From Oscillospiraceae bacterium (GTDB taxonomy: Bacteria > Bacillota > Clostridia > Oscillospirales > Acutalibacteraceae), in the NCBI GenBank assembly GCA_009777055.1, contig WRMQ01000010.1, positions 1-41,005 of the forward strand: 41,005 nt of DNA, in the 5' to 3' direction. Numbering within the stretch: position 1 is the stretch's first letter; every line of letters begins with the position of its first letter. This document shows, one piece after another, positions 17,357-25,440 of this stretch. The position numbers were made by a program, and so were the translations under genes. A model generated the notes under the pieces. The model made no database searches and had not been told where the DNA came from. It was given only the letters and a program-made list of their open reading frames with translations.

Positions 17357-18244
17357 ATGGCCAAGGCTGCGGCGGCGACAAAGCCGAAGGGCCCCATCCA
17401 GTCGCTCCGCGGGAAACGGGGCACCGCGCCACAGGGGCTGGCGGCCATACGGACCGACGAGATCCGCCCCAACCCGCATCAGCCACGCCGGAGCTTTCAG
17501 CGCGACGAGCTGGAGGGCCTGGCGGAAAGCATCCGGCAAAATGGCATCCTCCAGCCCCTTACCGTGCGGGCGATACGAAAGCCGCCGGGGGGCTACGAGC
17601 TCATCGCCGGGGAACGGCGGCTGCGCGCGGCACGGATGGCCGGCCTGAGCACGGTGCCATGCCTGGTCATCGAAAGCACCGACGAAGCCTCCGCCGTGAT
17701 GGCTCTGGTCGAAAATCTGCAGCGGCAGGACCTCAATTTTTTTGAGGAGGCCGAGGCGATTGCCCGGCTGATGGAGCGCTATGGCGTGTCTCAGGAGCGC
17801 ATGGCGAAATCCCTGGGCAAGGCGCCCTCCACGCTTTCGAACAAGCTGCGCATTCTCAAGCTGCCGATAGAGCTGCGGGAGCTCATCCGCGCCTCAGATC
17901 TCACCGAACGCCATGCCCGGGCGCTGCTTCGCCTCGAAAATCCCGGACAGCAGAAGGAAATTCTGCAGGCGATCATCGCAAAGGAGCTCAATGTGAGCGA
18001 CACGGACAAGCTCATCGACGCGCTGCTGCGGAACAAGACGAAGCCCGTCCCTCCCTCAAAAAGCACGATCCGCCTTGTGCGGGACGTCCGCCTGTTCGTG
18101 AACACGATCCATCACGCCATTGACACCATGAAGCGCGCGGGAATCCCCGCGGAGTCATCCAAGCATGAAACCGCGGAATACATAGAGTACACGGTTCGGA
18201 TTCCAAAGCAAGACGCCTGCGCGGCAAAGCAGCAGGCCGGCTGA
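17357..18244 (+). CDS. noc: Nucleoid occlusion protein Noc (ParB paralogue)
   Basis: Noc is a ParB-like CTP-dependent DNA clamp that prevents division over the nucleoid. The 295-residue product has the ParB CTPase domain (IRPNPHQPRRSF, LIAGERRLRAARMAG, ENLQRQDLNFFEEAEAI), a helix-turn-helix (SQERMAKSLGKAPSTLSNKLRIL) and a C-terminal dimerisation domain. The call as Noc rather than ParB rests on position (rsmG-noc-parA-parB, as in Bacillus) and on NFFEEAEA versus NPMEEA in the second paralogue. The N-terminus MAKAAAATKPKG lacks an obvious membrane-binding amphipathic helix. The ATG at 17357 has GGAGG at 17345-17349; an upstream in-frame start at 17285 lies before the promoter. Confidence 0.88.
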   Translation: MAKAAAATKPKGPIQSLRGKRGTAPQGLAAIRTDEIRPNPHQPRRSFQRDELEGLAESIRQNGILQPLTVRAIRKPPGGYELIAGERRLRAARMAGLSTVPCLVIESTDEASAVMALVENLQRQDLNFFEEAEAIARLMERYGVSQERMAKSLGKAPSTLSNKLRILKLPIELRELIRASDLTERHARALLRLENPGQQKEILQAIIAKELNVSDTDKLIDALLRNKTKPVPPSKSTIRLVRDVRLFVNTIHHAIDTMKRAGIPAESSKHETAEYIEYTVRIPKQDACAAKQQAG

Positions 18245-18245
18245 A

Positions 18246-18261
18246 TGTTTCACGTGAAACA
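18246..18261. promoter_or_regulatory. parS site 3
   Basis: A perfect TGTTTCACGTGAAACA lies directly after the noc stop codon, 280 bp before parA. Confidence 0.95.
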
Positions 18262-18310
18262 TTTTTGATTTTTGCTATCTTCTTTTCTCTTTCACACCCC
18301 CACATCCGGC

Positions 18311-18341
18311 AAACGGGCAGGCTTGATTGGCCTGCCCGTTT
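18311..18341 (+). terminator. Hairpin, probable terminator after noc
   Basis: A perfect 12-bp stem AAACGGGCAGGC / GCCTGCCCGTTT with a 7-nt loop ends in only three T. It is placed between noc and the parA promoter and probably ends the mnmE-noc transcript. Confidence 0.6.
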
Positions 18342-18442
18342 CGCCATTGTTCTGCCGAAATTAAAATAAGAGAGCGCACGCGTTTTGCTGTGAAATATGC
18401 TGTGAAATATATAGAATCAAGTGCGAACAGCCAAGAAAAAGC

Positions 18443-18486
18443 TTGCATCCTCGTCCGATAGATGGTATAATGTTTCGCATGAGACC
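18443..18486 (+). promoter_or_regulatory. parA promoter with overlapping degenerate parS
   Basis: TTGCAT (18443-18448), a 17-bp spacer and TATAAT (18466-18471) form a near-consensus promoter. The next 16 bases (18471-18486, TGTTTCGCATGAGACC) match parS at 12 of 16 positions and would cover the transcription start, allowing autoregulation. Confidence 0.6.
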
Positions 18487-18538
18487 AATCGCCGCGCGCG
18501 AAGCAATTGTGCCGCGGGCACCGGGGAGGACGAGAGAT

Positions 18539-19321
18539 ATGGGGAAAATTGTTGCCATCGTGAACCAAAAGGGCGGCGTGGGAAAAACCACGACCGCGGT
18601 GAACCTCGCGGCAGCCATCGGGGCCGCGGGGCACCGTGTGCTGCTGGCGGATATCGATCCGCAGGGGAATGGCACCACGGGGCTGGGCATCAACAAGAAG
18701 AAGCTGAGCGCGTCCTCCTATGAGGTGATCGTCGGCGGGGCGCAGGCCTCGGAGGCCATCATTCCCACGAGCTTCAGCAATGTGTGGCTGCTGCCCTCAA
18801 GCATGAACCTGGCCGGGGCGGAGCTGGAGCTTGTGGAGCTCAAGCAGCGGGAATCCCGGCTGAAGGCGGCGCTGTCCCTGGTGCGGGACGACTTCGACTT
18901 CATCTTTATGGATTGCCCCCCCGCGCTGGGCCTGATTACCATCAACGCCCTGTGCGCGGCGGATACGGTCATGGTGCCGATTCAGTGCGAATACTTCGCC
19001 CTGGAGGGCCTTTCCCAGCTGATGTCCACGGTGCGGCAGGTGAAACGGCTGTATAACCCGCTCATTGATATTGAGGGCGTGATCCTTACGATGTATGACG
19101 GGCGGCTCAATCTGACACAGGCGGTTGTGGACGAGGTGAAGCGCTTTTTCCCGCGCCGGGTGTATTCCACGGTGATTCCCCGCAATGTGCGGCTCTCCGA
19201 GGCCCCGAGCTTCGGCCAGCCGGTGATGTATTATGACCGCGCGTCCCGGGGCACGGTTTCTTATCTGGATTTGGCGGACGAGTTCCTGGCGCAGAACGGA
19301 AAGAAAAGTCAGGCGGTCTGA
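18539..19321 (+). CDS. parA: Chromosome partitioning ATPase ParA (Soj)
   Basis: ParA/Soj is a Walker-type ATPase that binds the nucleoid and acts with ParB in origin segregation and DnaA control. The 260-residue product starts MGKIVAIVNQKGGVGKTTTAVNLA and has DIDPQGNGTTGLG, FIFMDCPPALGLITINAL and the C-terminal SEAPSFGQPVMYYD typical of Soj. The ATG at 18539 is chosen because GGGGAGGA lies 8 bp upstream; an in-frame extension to 18443 overlaps the promoter. It is followed 31 bp later by parB. Confidence 0.96.
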   Translation: MGKIVAIVNQKGGVGKTTTAVNLAAAIGAAGHRVLLADIDPQGNGTTGLGINKKKLSASSYEVIVGGAQASEAIIPTSFSNVWLLPSSMNLAGAELELVELKQRESRLKAALSLVRDDFDFIFMDCPPALGLITINALCAADTVMVPIQCEYFALEGLSQLMSTVRQVKRLYNPLIDIEGVILTMYDGRLNLTQAVVDEVKRFFPRRVYSTVIPRNVRLSEAPSFGQPVMYYDRASRGTVSYLDLADEFLAQNGKKSQAV

Positions 19322-19352
19322 TAATACCATTTATTGAAGGAGAAGCAAGCGT

Positions 19353-20243
19353 ATGCCCGTAAAAAAAGGCGGCCTGGGCCGCGGTCTGGATTCGCTCTTC
19401 GAGGACAATGGCCTGGAGGAGTTCAGCGCCAGCAGCGCGGTGAAGCTGCGTATCCTGGACATTGAACCAAACCGGGACCAGCCAAGACAGGATTTCGACG
19501 AGGACAGCCTCATGGAGCTCAGCCGCAGCGTCGCGGAGCACGGTGTGCTCCAGCCGATTTTGGTGCGGCCTCTGCCGGGGGGTACATATCAAATTATTGC
19601 GGGGGAACGGCGCTGGCGGGCCTCGCGGGCGGCGGGCCTGAGCGAAATTCCCGCCGTGGTGAAGGAGTTCAGCGACGAGGAGGCCATGGCGGCGGCGCTC
19701 ATCGAAAACCTCCAGCGGGAGGACCTCAACCCCATGGAGGAGGCGATGGGCTATCTGCGCCTGATGGAAGCCTTTGGCCTGACACAGGAGGAAACAGCGC
19801 GGCGGGTAGGAAAATCCCGGCCCGTGGTGGCCAACGCCCTGCGTCTGCTGCGCCTGCCGGAGCCGCTCTGCATCCTGGTGCGGGAGGGCAAAATCTCGGG
19901 CGGGCACGCGCGGACGCTGCTCTCGCTGGAGGGCACACCGGCCCAGATGACCCTCGCCATGCTGATTGTCGAAAAAGATCTCAGCGTGCGCGAGACCGAG
20001 CGTATGGCGAAGCAGTATCTAAAAGCGCAGTCCGCGCAGGCGGCGGAAACGGCGGCGGGCGAACAGCTCCAGCGGCGGCTGCCCTTCTTTGACGAGGTCG
20101 AGCTCAGCCTGGGACAAGCCCTGGGGCGCAAGATCAAGGTAGTTACCAACGGGCGGGAGGAATCCGGGCGGCTGGTGATTGATTTCTTCGAACAGGAGGA
20201 TTTAACCAGATTGGTGAAGGCCTTATCCACAGTTGGTGATTAG
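19353..20243 (+). CDS. parB: Chromosome partitioning protein ParB (Spo0J)
   Basis: ParB binds parS, closes as a CTP clamp and spreads to build the partition complex. The 296-residue product begins with the ParA-interacting KKGGLGRGLDSLF, then the CTPase core (NRDQPRQDF, IIAGERRWRASRAAGL, ENLQREDLNPMEEAMGY), the HTH region and the C-terminal dimer domain. GGAGAAG precedes the ATG at 19353. The perfect parS sites at 14665, 16595 and 18246 are its expected targets. The gene's last codons contain a perfect DnaA box. Confidence 0.96.
   Translation: MPVKKGGLGRGLDSLFEDNGLEEFSASSAVKLRILDIEPNRDQPRQDFDEDSLMELSRSVAEHGVLQPILVRPLPGGTYQIIAGERRWRASRAAGLSEIPAVVKEFSDEEAMAAALIENLQREDLNPMEEAMGYLRLMEAFGLTQEETARRVGKSRPVVANALRLLRLPEPLCILVREGKISGGHARTLLSLEGTPAQMTLAMLIVEKDLSVRETERMAKQYLKAQSAQAAETAAGEQLQRRLPFFDEVELSLGQALGRKIKVVTNGREESGRLVIDFFEQEDLTRLVKALSTVGD
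20223..20231 (+). promoter_or_regulatory. Perfect DnaA box
   Basis: TTATCCACA, the consensus DnaA box, lies in the last codons of parB. It is single, without a cluster or an AT-rich unwinding region, so this is not by itself an origin. Confidence 0.4.
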
Positions 20244-20280
20244 CGCCTGCGGCGCGGCTCGCCGCTTCGCGCGCTTGGCA
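20241..20280 (+). repeat. Intergenic GC-rich repeat, copy 2
   Basis: Starting at the parB stop codon, this copy matches the 13151 copy and continues into a short hairpin (GCGGCG, 5-nt loop, CGCCGC). It could act in termination or mRNA stability, but there is no T-run. Confidence 0.45.
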
Positions 20281-20335
20281 AAAAACACTGTATAGTGAAA
20301 TAAAAATCATCCCATCATAGAAAGGAAGTGTTTCC

Positions 20336-21616
20336 ATGCTGGATATCAAATTTGTCCGGGCGAATCCGGCGCTGGTGAAAGAGAATATGGAGCGCAAGTT
20401 CCAGCACGGCAAGCTGGAGCTGGTGGACCGGGTCATTGCGCTGGACAGGCAGTACAGAGACGCGCTTTCCGGGGCCGAGCAGCGGCGCGCCCAGCGGAAT
20501 GCCGGGAGCAAGCTCATCGGCCAGCTGATTGGCCAGGGCAAGAAAGAAGAGGCCGAGGCAAAAAAACAGGAAATTGCTCTGCTGGGCGCGGAGCTGGAGG
20601 GCTTGGCGGAGCGGGAAAAGCTCCTGTCCGCACAGATCCGTGAAATCATGCTGGTCATTCCGAACATGATCGACGACAGCGTGCCCATCGGCAGGGACGA
20701 CAGCGAAAACGTGGAGCTCCAGCGCTTCGGCGAGCCTGTTGTACCGGCTTTCGAAATCCCCTACCATGTGGATATCATGGAACGCTTCTCGGGCCTTGAT
20801 CTTGACAGTGCCCGAAAGACCAGCGGCAACGGCTTTTACTTCCTCGCGGGGGATATCGCCCGGCTGCATTCCGCGGTGCTCAGCTATGCCCGTGATTTCA
20901 TGATCGACAAGGGCTTCACCTACTGCGTACCGCCGTATATGATCCGCGCCAAGGTCGTCGACGGTGTGATGAGCTTCGATGAGATGTCCAACATGATGTA
21001 TAAAATTGAGGGCGAGGACCTCTATCTCATCGGCACCAGTGAGCATTCCACCATTGGCCGTTACATGGATACGATTCTGAAAAAAGACAGCCTGCCCCAG
21101 TGCCTGACCAGCTATTCCCCCTGCTTCCGCAGGGAGGTCGGCGCCCACGGCATTGAGGAGCGCGGCATCTACCGCATCCACCAGTTCGAAAAGCAGGAGA
21201 TGGTGGTGCTCTGCGAGCCGGAGGACAGCATGGACTGGTTCCACAGGCTCTACAGCTACACCGTGGAGCTCTTTCGCTCCTTGGATATCCCCGTGCGCAC
21301 CCTGGAGTGCTGTTCGGGCGATCTGGCGGATCTCAAGGTGAAGAGCATCGACGTGGAGGCCTGGTCGCCCCGCCAGCAAAAGTACTTCGAGGTGGGCAGC
21401 TGCTCCAATCTGGGCGAGGCCCAGGCGAGAAGATTGGGCATCCGGGTAAAGGGCGCTTCGGGCAGCTATTTCGCCCACACGCTCAACAATACCGCGGCGG
21501 CGCCGCCGCGTATGCTCATCGCCCTTCTGGAGAACAATCTGCGGGAGGACGGCAGTGTGGCGATTCCCGCCGTGCTGCGGCCCTATATGGGCGGAAAAGA
21601 GCTTATAGAGTCTTAG
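20336..21616 (+). CDS. serS: Seryl-tRNA synthetase
   Basis: SerRS charges tRNA-Ser. The 426-residue product begins MLDIKFVRANPALVKENMERK, followed by the long antiparallel coiled-coil arm (about residues 30-100) that grips the tRNA long arm, then the class II core: motif 2 in SPCFRREVGAHGIEERGIYRIHQF with the GIYR loop, and motif 3 with NNTAAAPPRMLIALLENN. The ATG at 20336 follows AAAGGAAG. Only 92 bp separates it from parB, which leaves no room for a T-box leader. Confidence 0.97.
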   Translation: MLDIKFVRANPALVKENMERKFQHGKLELVDRVIALDRQYRDALSGAEQRRAQRNAGSKLIGQLIGQGKKEEAEAKKQEIALLGAELEGLAEREKLLSAQIREIMLVIPNMIDDSVPIGRDDSENVELQRFGEPVVPAFEIPYHVDIMERFSGLDLDSARKTSGNGFYFLAGDIARLHSAVLSYARDFMIDKGFTYCVPPYMIRAKVVDGVMSFDEMSNMMYKIEGEDLYLIGTSEHSTIGRYMDTILKKDSLPQCLTSYSPCFRREVGAHGIEERGIYRIHQFEKQEMVVLCEPEDSMDWFHRLYSYTVELFRSLDIPVRTLECCSGDLADLKVKSIDVEAWSPRQQKYFEVGSCSNLGEAQARRLGIRVKGASGSYFAHTLNNTAAAPPRMLIALLENNLREDGSVAIPAVLRPYMGGKELIES

Positions 21617-21617
21617 A

Positions 21618-21637
21618 ATGAACGAACAAGCGTTCAT
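21618..21637. repeat. Short inverted repeat after serS
   Basis: ATGAACG and CGTTCAT are separated by 6 nt between serS and the phosphatidyltransferase gene. It could be an operator or a hairpin; there is no T-run. Confidence 0.4.
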
Positions 21638-21663
21638 GGATGTGAGTTAGATTGGGGTAAATA

Positions 21664-22248
21664 ATGAAAGCGAAGCATATACCAAACATTCTTTCGGCAA
21701 CGCGCATCCCGCTGTCCCTGGCGCTGCCCTTTATCACGAGATATCCCTGGCTGTTTCTCTCCGTATATGGCGCGGCGGGGCTCACGGACGTGCTGGACGG
21801 CTTTTTGGCCCGCAGGTATAAATGGTTCAGCAAATTCGGCGCGCAGCTGGACAGCATCGCGGACGTGATCTTCACCTTCAGCTCGATCATCGCGGCGGTT
21901 TTCGCGATAGAGGGGCTCTATATCGCGCCCTATAATTTTATTTGCCTCGCGGTGGTTCTCCTGATCAGGGCGGTGGCCGCGGTCTACACAAAGGCAAAAT
22001 TCAAGCGCTGGGGCTTCGTTCACAGCATCCTGATCCGTGCCTCGACGATTCCGGTTTACTTCATGATGGTGGTGATCGTTCTCAGCACGAAGCTGCCGAA
22101 CCCGCTGCTGTTCGTGCTTCTTTTCGGGAATGTCCTGGCTGCCGCGGAGGAGCTTTGGATGCTGCGGATCATGACGGAATATAACATGAACACGAAGAGT
22201 GTTTATCACTTGAAGCGGCAGCTGAAGCGCGCGGGAGAGATGGAATGA
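21664..22248 (+). CDS. CDP-alcohol phosphatidyltransferase family protein
   Basis: This 194-residue integral membrane enzyme belongs to the family that joins a CDP-activated lipid to an alcohol to make phospholipids. The full signature DGx2ARx8Gx3Dx3D is present, starting at DGFLARR and ending at DSIAD. About five or six hydrophobic helices surround it. The alcohol substrate (glycerol-3-phosphate, inositol, serine) cannot be told from sequence. The gene overlaps the next fic gene by 4 bp (ATGA), implying translational coupling. Confidence 0.9.
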   Translation: MKAKHIPNILSATRIPLSLALPFITRYPWLFLSVYGAAGLTDVLDGFLARRYKWFSKFGAQLDSIADVIFTFSSIIAAVFAIEGLYIAPYNFICLAVVLLIRAVAAVYTKAKFKRWGFVHSILIRASTIPVYFMMVVIVLSTKLPNPLLFVLLFGNVLAAAEELWMLRIMTEYNMNTKSVYHLKRQLKRAGEME

Positions 22249-22991
22249 TATCAAAAGCGCTGCGGCGTGTAGAGGAGCTGCGGACGGAGCTGGCCGAACT
22301 GAGGCCCTTGAACGCCGGAGAATTGGCGCGCCTGCGGGAAGAGTTCGCGGTAGAAAACACCTACGACTCCAACGCCATAGAGGGCGGCACGCTTACCCTG
22401 CGGGAGACCGCGCTGATTTTGCAGGAGGGCGTCACCATCGCGGAAAAGCCGCTGAAGGAGCATCTGGAGGCCATCGGCCACAGGGACGCGTTCCGCTATA
22501 TCGTTGGGCTGGTGGATCAGGGGCTTCCGCTGACGGAGCGGGCGGTCCTGGACATCCACGCACTGGTGCTGATGCATGACCAGGAAAACAGGGGCGTATA
22601 CCGCCGCATGCCGGTTCGGATTGTTGGGAGCGCGCACACCCCGCCGCAGCCATACCTGGTTCCGGTGCAAATGGAGGCCTTGCTCCGCGAGTATAACGAG
22701 GCGGCGGCAAACGCGCGAAGCGATTGCCTGCCCCGGGCGGCGGAATTCCATCTGCGTTTCGAGAGCATCCATCCTTTTTTGGATGGCAACGGGCGCACGG
22801 GGCGGCTGCTGATGAACCTGGAGCTCATGAAGGCGGGGCTGCTGCCCGTGAACATCAAATATGCCGACAGGAGCCGCTATTACGACTGCTTCGACGATGC
22901 TCACGCCAAGGGCACGGCGCAGCGGCTGACAGAGCTCATCGCGGCCTATGAAATAGAAGAGCTGGAGCGATACATTGCGTCATGGAAATAG
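22245..22991 (+). CDS. Fic family protein (canonical active site)
   Basis: This 248-residue Fic protein keeps the full catalytic motif HPFLDGNGRTGR (near residue 177), including the His absent from the Fic-like protein at 4334. The N-terminal SNAIEGGTLTLRE contains the (S/T)xxxE(G/N)-type inhibitory motif (class II Fic), so activity is probably self-restrained. Fic enzymes usually AMPylate Ser, Thr or Tyr of a target protein; the target is unknown here. It is coupled to the phosphatidyltransferase gene by a 4-bp overlap. Confidence 0.93.
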   Translation: MISKALRRVEELRTELAELRPLNAGELARLREEFAVENTYDSNAIEGGTLTLRETALILQEGVTIAEKPLKEHLEAIGHRDAFRYIVGLVDQGLPLTERAVLDIHALVLMHDQENRGVYRRMPVRIVGSAHTPPQPYLVPVQMEALLREYNEAAANARSDCLPRAAEFHLRFESIHPFLDGNGRTGRLLMNLELMKAGLLPVNIKYADRSRYYDCFDDAHAKGTAQRLTELIAAYEIEELERYIASWK

Positions 22992-23029
22992 AGGCGCAAC
23001 AAATATAAGGCGAATTTCAGGAGGAATCT

Positions 23030-24433
23030 ATGAAACTGACCGAAACCCTGGAGCGGGCCGCCGCGTCCCTGGCGCTGCGGCCGCTGCTGCGCTATGTCGA
23101 TAAAGACCCCGGGCCGAAGCTTGTGAAGCTCGTGGACTTCATGGAACGCTTGTCCCGCAAAAGCTTCCCGGCAAAGACGATCAACGCCGTCAAAAAAGGC
23201 GCCATGGACCCGGAAAACATCTGGACGCAGCTCGCGCTGCGCATTCTGCGGGAGACGGACCGGGACATGCTGCGCCGTCTGATCTGCTCCTTTGGCGTGG
23301 GCGCGCTCAACGGCACCAGGCTTGTGCGCAAAAACCGCGAAAAATACGGCTGCAATATTCCCTTCCAGATTCTCTTTGACCCCACCAGCGCCTGCAACCT
23401 TCACTGCAAGGGCTGCTGGGCCGGGGAGTACCATAAGCATGAAAATTTAACCCTGGCCGAGATGGATTCCATCGTCAGCCAGGGCGCGAAGCTGGGTACG
23501 CGGGTCTATATGCTCACCGGCGGCGAGCCTCTGCTCCGCAAGGACGACATTCTGCGCGTTGCCGCGAAGCATAAAGAGAGCACCTTTTTGATTTATACCA
23601 ACGCCACGCTCATCGACCGGGAGCTCTGCCGGGCCATCAAGAAGCTGGGCAACGTCATCTTTCTCATCAGCCTGGAGGGCTTTGAGGAAAGCAATGACGC
23701 CCGCCGGGGCCAGGGCAGCTATGCCCGCTCCATGCGGGCCATCGATCTCCTGCGGGAGGAGCGCTGTATCTTTGGCATGTCCGTCTGCTATACCAGCGAA
23801 AACATTCCAACCGTCACCAGCGACGCCTTCCTGGACGAGGTCATCAAAAGAGGCGTACGCTTCTCGTTCTATTTCAATTATATGCCCGTGGGCAAGAACG
23901 CGCGGCCGGAGCTGATCCCGCGCCCTGAGCAGCGGGAGGAGATGTACCGCTGGCTGCGCCGTATCCGCGACAGCAAGACAGGCAAGCCGATCTTCATCAT
24001 GGATTTTCAGAACGACGGCGAATATGTGGGCGGCTGTATCGCGGGGGGGCGCAATTACTTCCACATCAATTCCGCCGGGGATATCGAGCCCTGCGTATTT
24101 ATCCACTACGCGGACTCCAACATCCGCCGGCACAGCCTGCTGGAAGCCCTCAAGCGCCCGCTGTTCCAGGAGTATTACAAGGGCCAGCCCTTCAACGACA
24201 ATCACCTGCGCCCCTGCCCGATGCTGGAAAACCCCGACCGGCTGCGGGCTATGGTCAATCGCACGGGAGCGAAATCCACGGACCTGAAAGCCCCCGAGCC
24301 CGTGGACGAGCTATGCGCCAAATGCGACCGCTACGCCGCGGCCTGGGCTCCGGTGGCACAGCGCGTATGGGAGGAAAATCCGCACCCCAGCCCCAAGACG
24401 CAGTATTACAGGGACCGGGAAGAGCATTCATGA
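23030..24433 (+). CDS. Radical SAM protein with C-terminal Cys-rich (SPASM-like) region
   Basis: This 467-residue radical SAM enzyme of unknown substrate has CNLHCKGC (CxxxCxxC) near residue 122, which binds the [4Fe-4S] cluster that cleaves SAM. TGGEPLLRKDDI follows, the SAM-binding GGE. The C-terminal part has several Cys (GGCIAGG, DIEPCVFIH, RPCPML, ELCAKC) in a pattern resembling a SPASM auxiliary-cluster domain. An N-terminal helical extension of about 110 residues precedes the barrel. AGGAGGAATCT precedes the ATG. No precursor peptide gene is evident nearby. Confidence 0.88.
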   Translation: MKLTETLERAAASLALRPLLRYVDKDPGPKLVKLVDFMERLSRKSFPAKTINAVKKGAMDPENIWTQLALRILRETDRDMLRRLICSFGVGALNGTRLVRKNREKYGCNIPFQILFDPTSACNLHCKGCWAGEYHKHENLTLAEMDSIVSQGAKLGTRVYMLTGGEPLLRKDDILRVAAKHKESTFLIYTNATLIDRELCRAIKKLGNVIFLISLEGFEESNDARRGQGSYARSMRAIDLLREERCIFGMSVCYTSENIPTVTSDAFLDEVIKRGVRFSFYFNYMPVGKNARPELIPRPEQREEMYRWLRRIRDSKTGKPIFIMDFQNDGEYVGGCIAGGRNYFHINSAGDIEPCVFIHYADSNIRRHSLLEALKRPLFQEYYKGQPFNDNHLRPCPMLENPDRLRAMVNRTGAKSTDLKAPEPVDELCAKCDRYAAAWAPVAQRVWEENPHPSPKTQYYRDREEHS

Positions 24434-24440
24434 TATGCCG

Positions 24441-24460
24441 CCGCCTATGACGTCAGGCGG
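24441..24460. terminator. Possible hairpin between convergent genes
   Basis: CCGCCT and AGGCGG flank an 8-nt loop at the junction of the radical SAM gene and the convergent lipoprotein gene. The stem is short and lacks a T-run. Confidence 0.3.
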
Positions 24461-25350
24461 TAATACCGGTTTTCCCAGTGGTCATAGGTCCATGCGTCGG
24501 AGGCGAGCTCAACAAACGCCCCGCCGTCCTCCGCCACCAGCAATTTGCCGGTTCCCTCCGGGCCGTACCATAGGTAGGCGAGGACAAGGCCCGCGTCGGT
24601 CTCGCACAGCATCGTGACCTCAAATACGCAGATATCGTCCTCCTCCGCGTCCGCCCGCCAGATGACGCCGTGCTCGTCAACAGGGTTGCTGAACTCCTGC
24701 GCGATCACTCTGTCCCCATTGATATAGGCCAGAACCAGCAGGCCCATGTCTGTGCTTTCAAACTGGAACAGGGAAACCCGGCCGCCGTTTTCGTCGGTGG
24801 CGAGCAGCTCGGAATGCAGGACCCTCCGCCCGTTTTTGCGGCCTTCCATTTCCGTCACATCCGCGGGATCGGCGGGTGGGTGGCCGTGGTTGTAAAAGCC
24901 GTTGACGATATCCTCCCCGGCCACGGCGGGCGTCAGCGCCAGGATGCCGGCCTCGCAGGACGCGGGGAGCAGGAGGCAGCTGCCCCAGCCGACGGGCAGT
25001 ATGCTCTCGACGCTCCAATAATGGCCGGCAATCCCCGCGTAAGAAGCGCCGTATTCGCCGTTTTCGCCGGTGGCCTCCTTCTCCCCCTCATAGCGCAGGG
25101 GGAAAAGCTGGTTCCAGCCGACCGCCAGGGTCAGGCTTTCCGGGCTTCCGGCGTATTCCACCGCCGCCAGATGCGTGCCGGGCGTCTCCCAATCCCCATT
25201 GCTGATGGCCCAGGCGTAGTTATCCCGGAGCTCGGCAAAGGGGGCGACGGCAAGCGGAGCCGGTTCGGGGTTCTTCTCTCTCTCGCCGCATCCGACCAGC
25301 GGGGCAAGGCCGAGCAGGAGCGCAAGCAGAATCGTAAGTGTTCTTTTCAT
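24445..25350 (-). CDS. Lipoprotein of unknown function
   Basis: This 301-residue protein has a clean lipoprotein signal: MKRTLTILLALLLGLAPLVGCGE, with lipobox LVGC at about residue 22. The mature part is acidic and soluble and I do not recognise a family. The ATG at 25350 is chosen because GGAGGA lies 7 bp upstream; GTG at 25353 is too close to it. The gene follows the 7TM receptor gene on the same strand by about 90 bp and may share its transcript. Confidence 0.85.
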   Translation of the reverse strand: MKRTLTILLALLLGLAPLVGCGEREKNPEPAPLAVAPFAELRDNYAWAISNGDWETPGTHLAAVEYAGSPESLTLAVGWNQLFPLRYEGEKEATGENGEYGASYAGIAGHYWSVESILPVGWGSCLLLPASCEAGILALTPAVAGEDIVNGFYNHGHPPADPADVTEMEGRKNGRRVLHSELLATDENGGRVSLFQFESTDMGLLVLAYINGDRVIAQEFSNPVDEHGVIWRADAEEDDICVFEVTMLCETDAGLVLAYLWYGPEGTGKLLVAEDGGAFVELASDAWTYDHWENRYYRLTS

Positions 25351-25387
25351 CACGCGGTCCTCCGGATCTATATTTATTTGGGAATTG

Positions 25388-25393
25388 ATTATA
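25388..25393 (-). promoter_or_regulatory. Possible -10 for the lipoprotein gene
   Basis: TATAAT on the minus strand lies 38 bp before the start codon, but no convincing -35 is at 16-18 bp. Confidence 0.3.
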
Positions 25394-25408
25394 AGCTAAA
25401 ATCCGCAT

Positions 25409-25440
25409 GACCGCCCTATCCACGGCGGTTAGTTTTTTTT
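25409..25440 (+). terminator. Intrinsic terminator (plus orientation)
   Basis: ACCGCC, an 8-nt loop, GGCGGT, then TAG and eight T. The T-run is on the plus strand, although both flanking genes are on the minus strand; it would stop read-through from the radical SAM gene. As a minus-strand terminator it lacks a U-run. Confidence 0.5.

Noticed and set aside
20244-20335. T-box leader before serS
   Set aside because: The gap is only 92 bp and contains no T-box motif or specifier loop.
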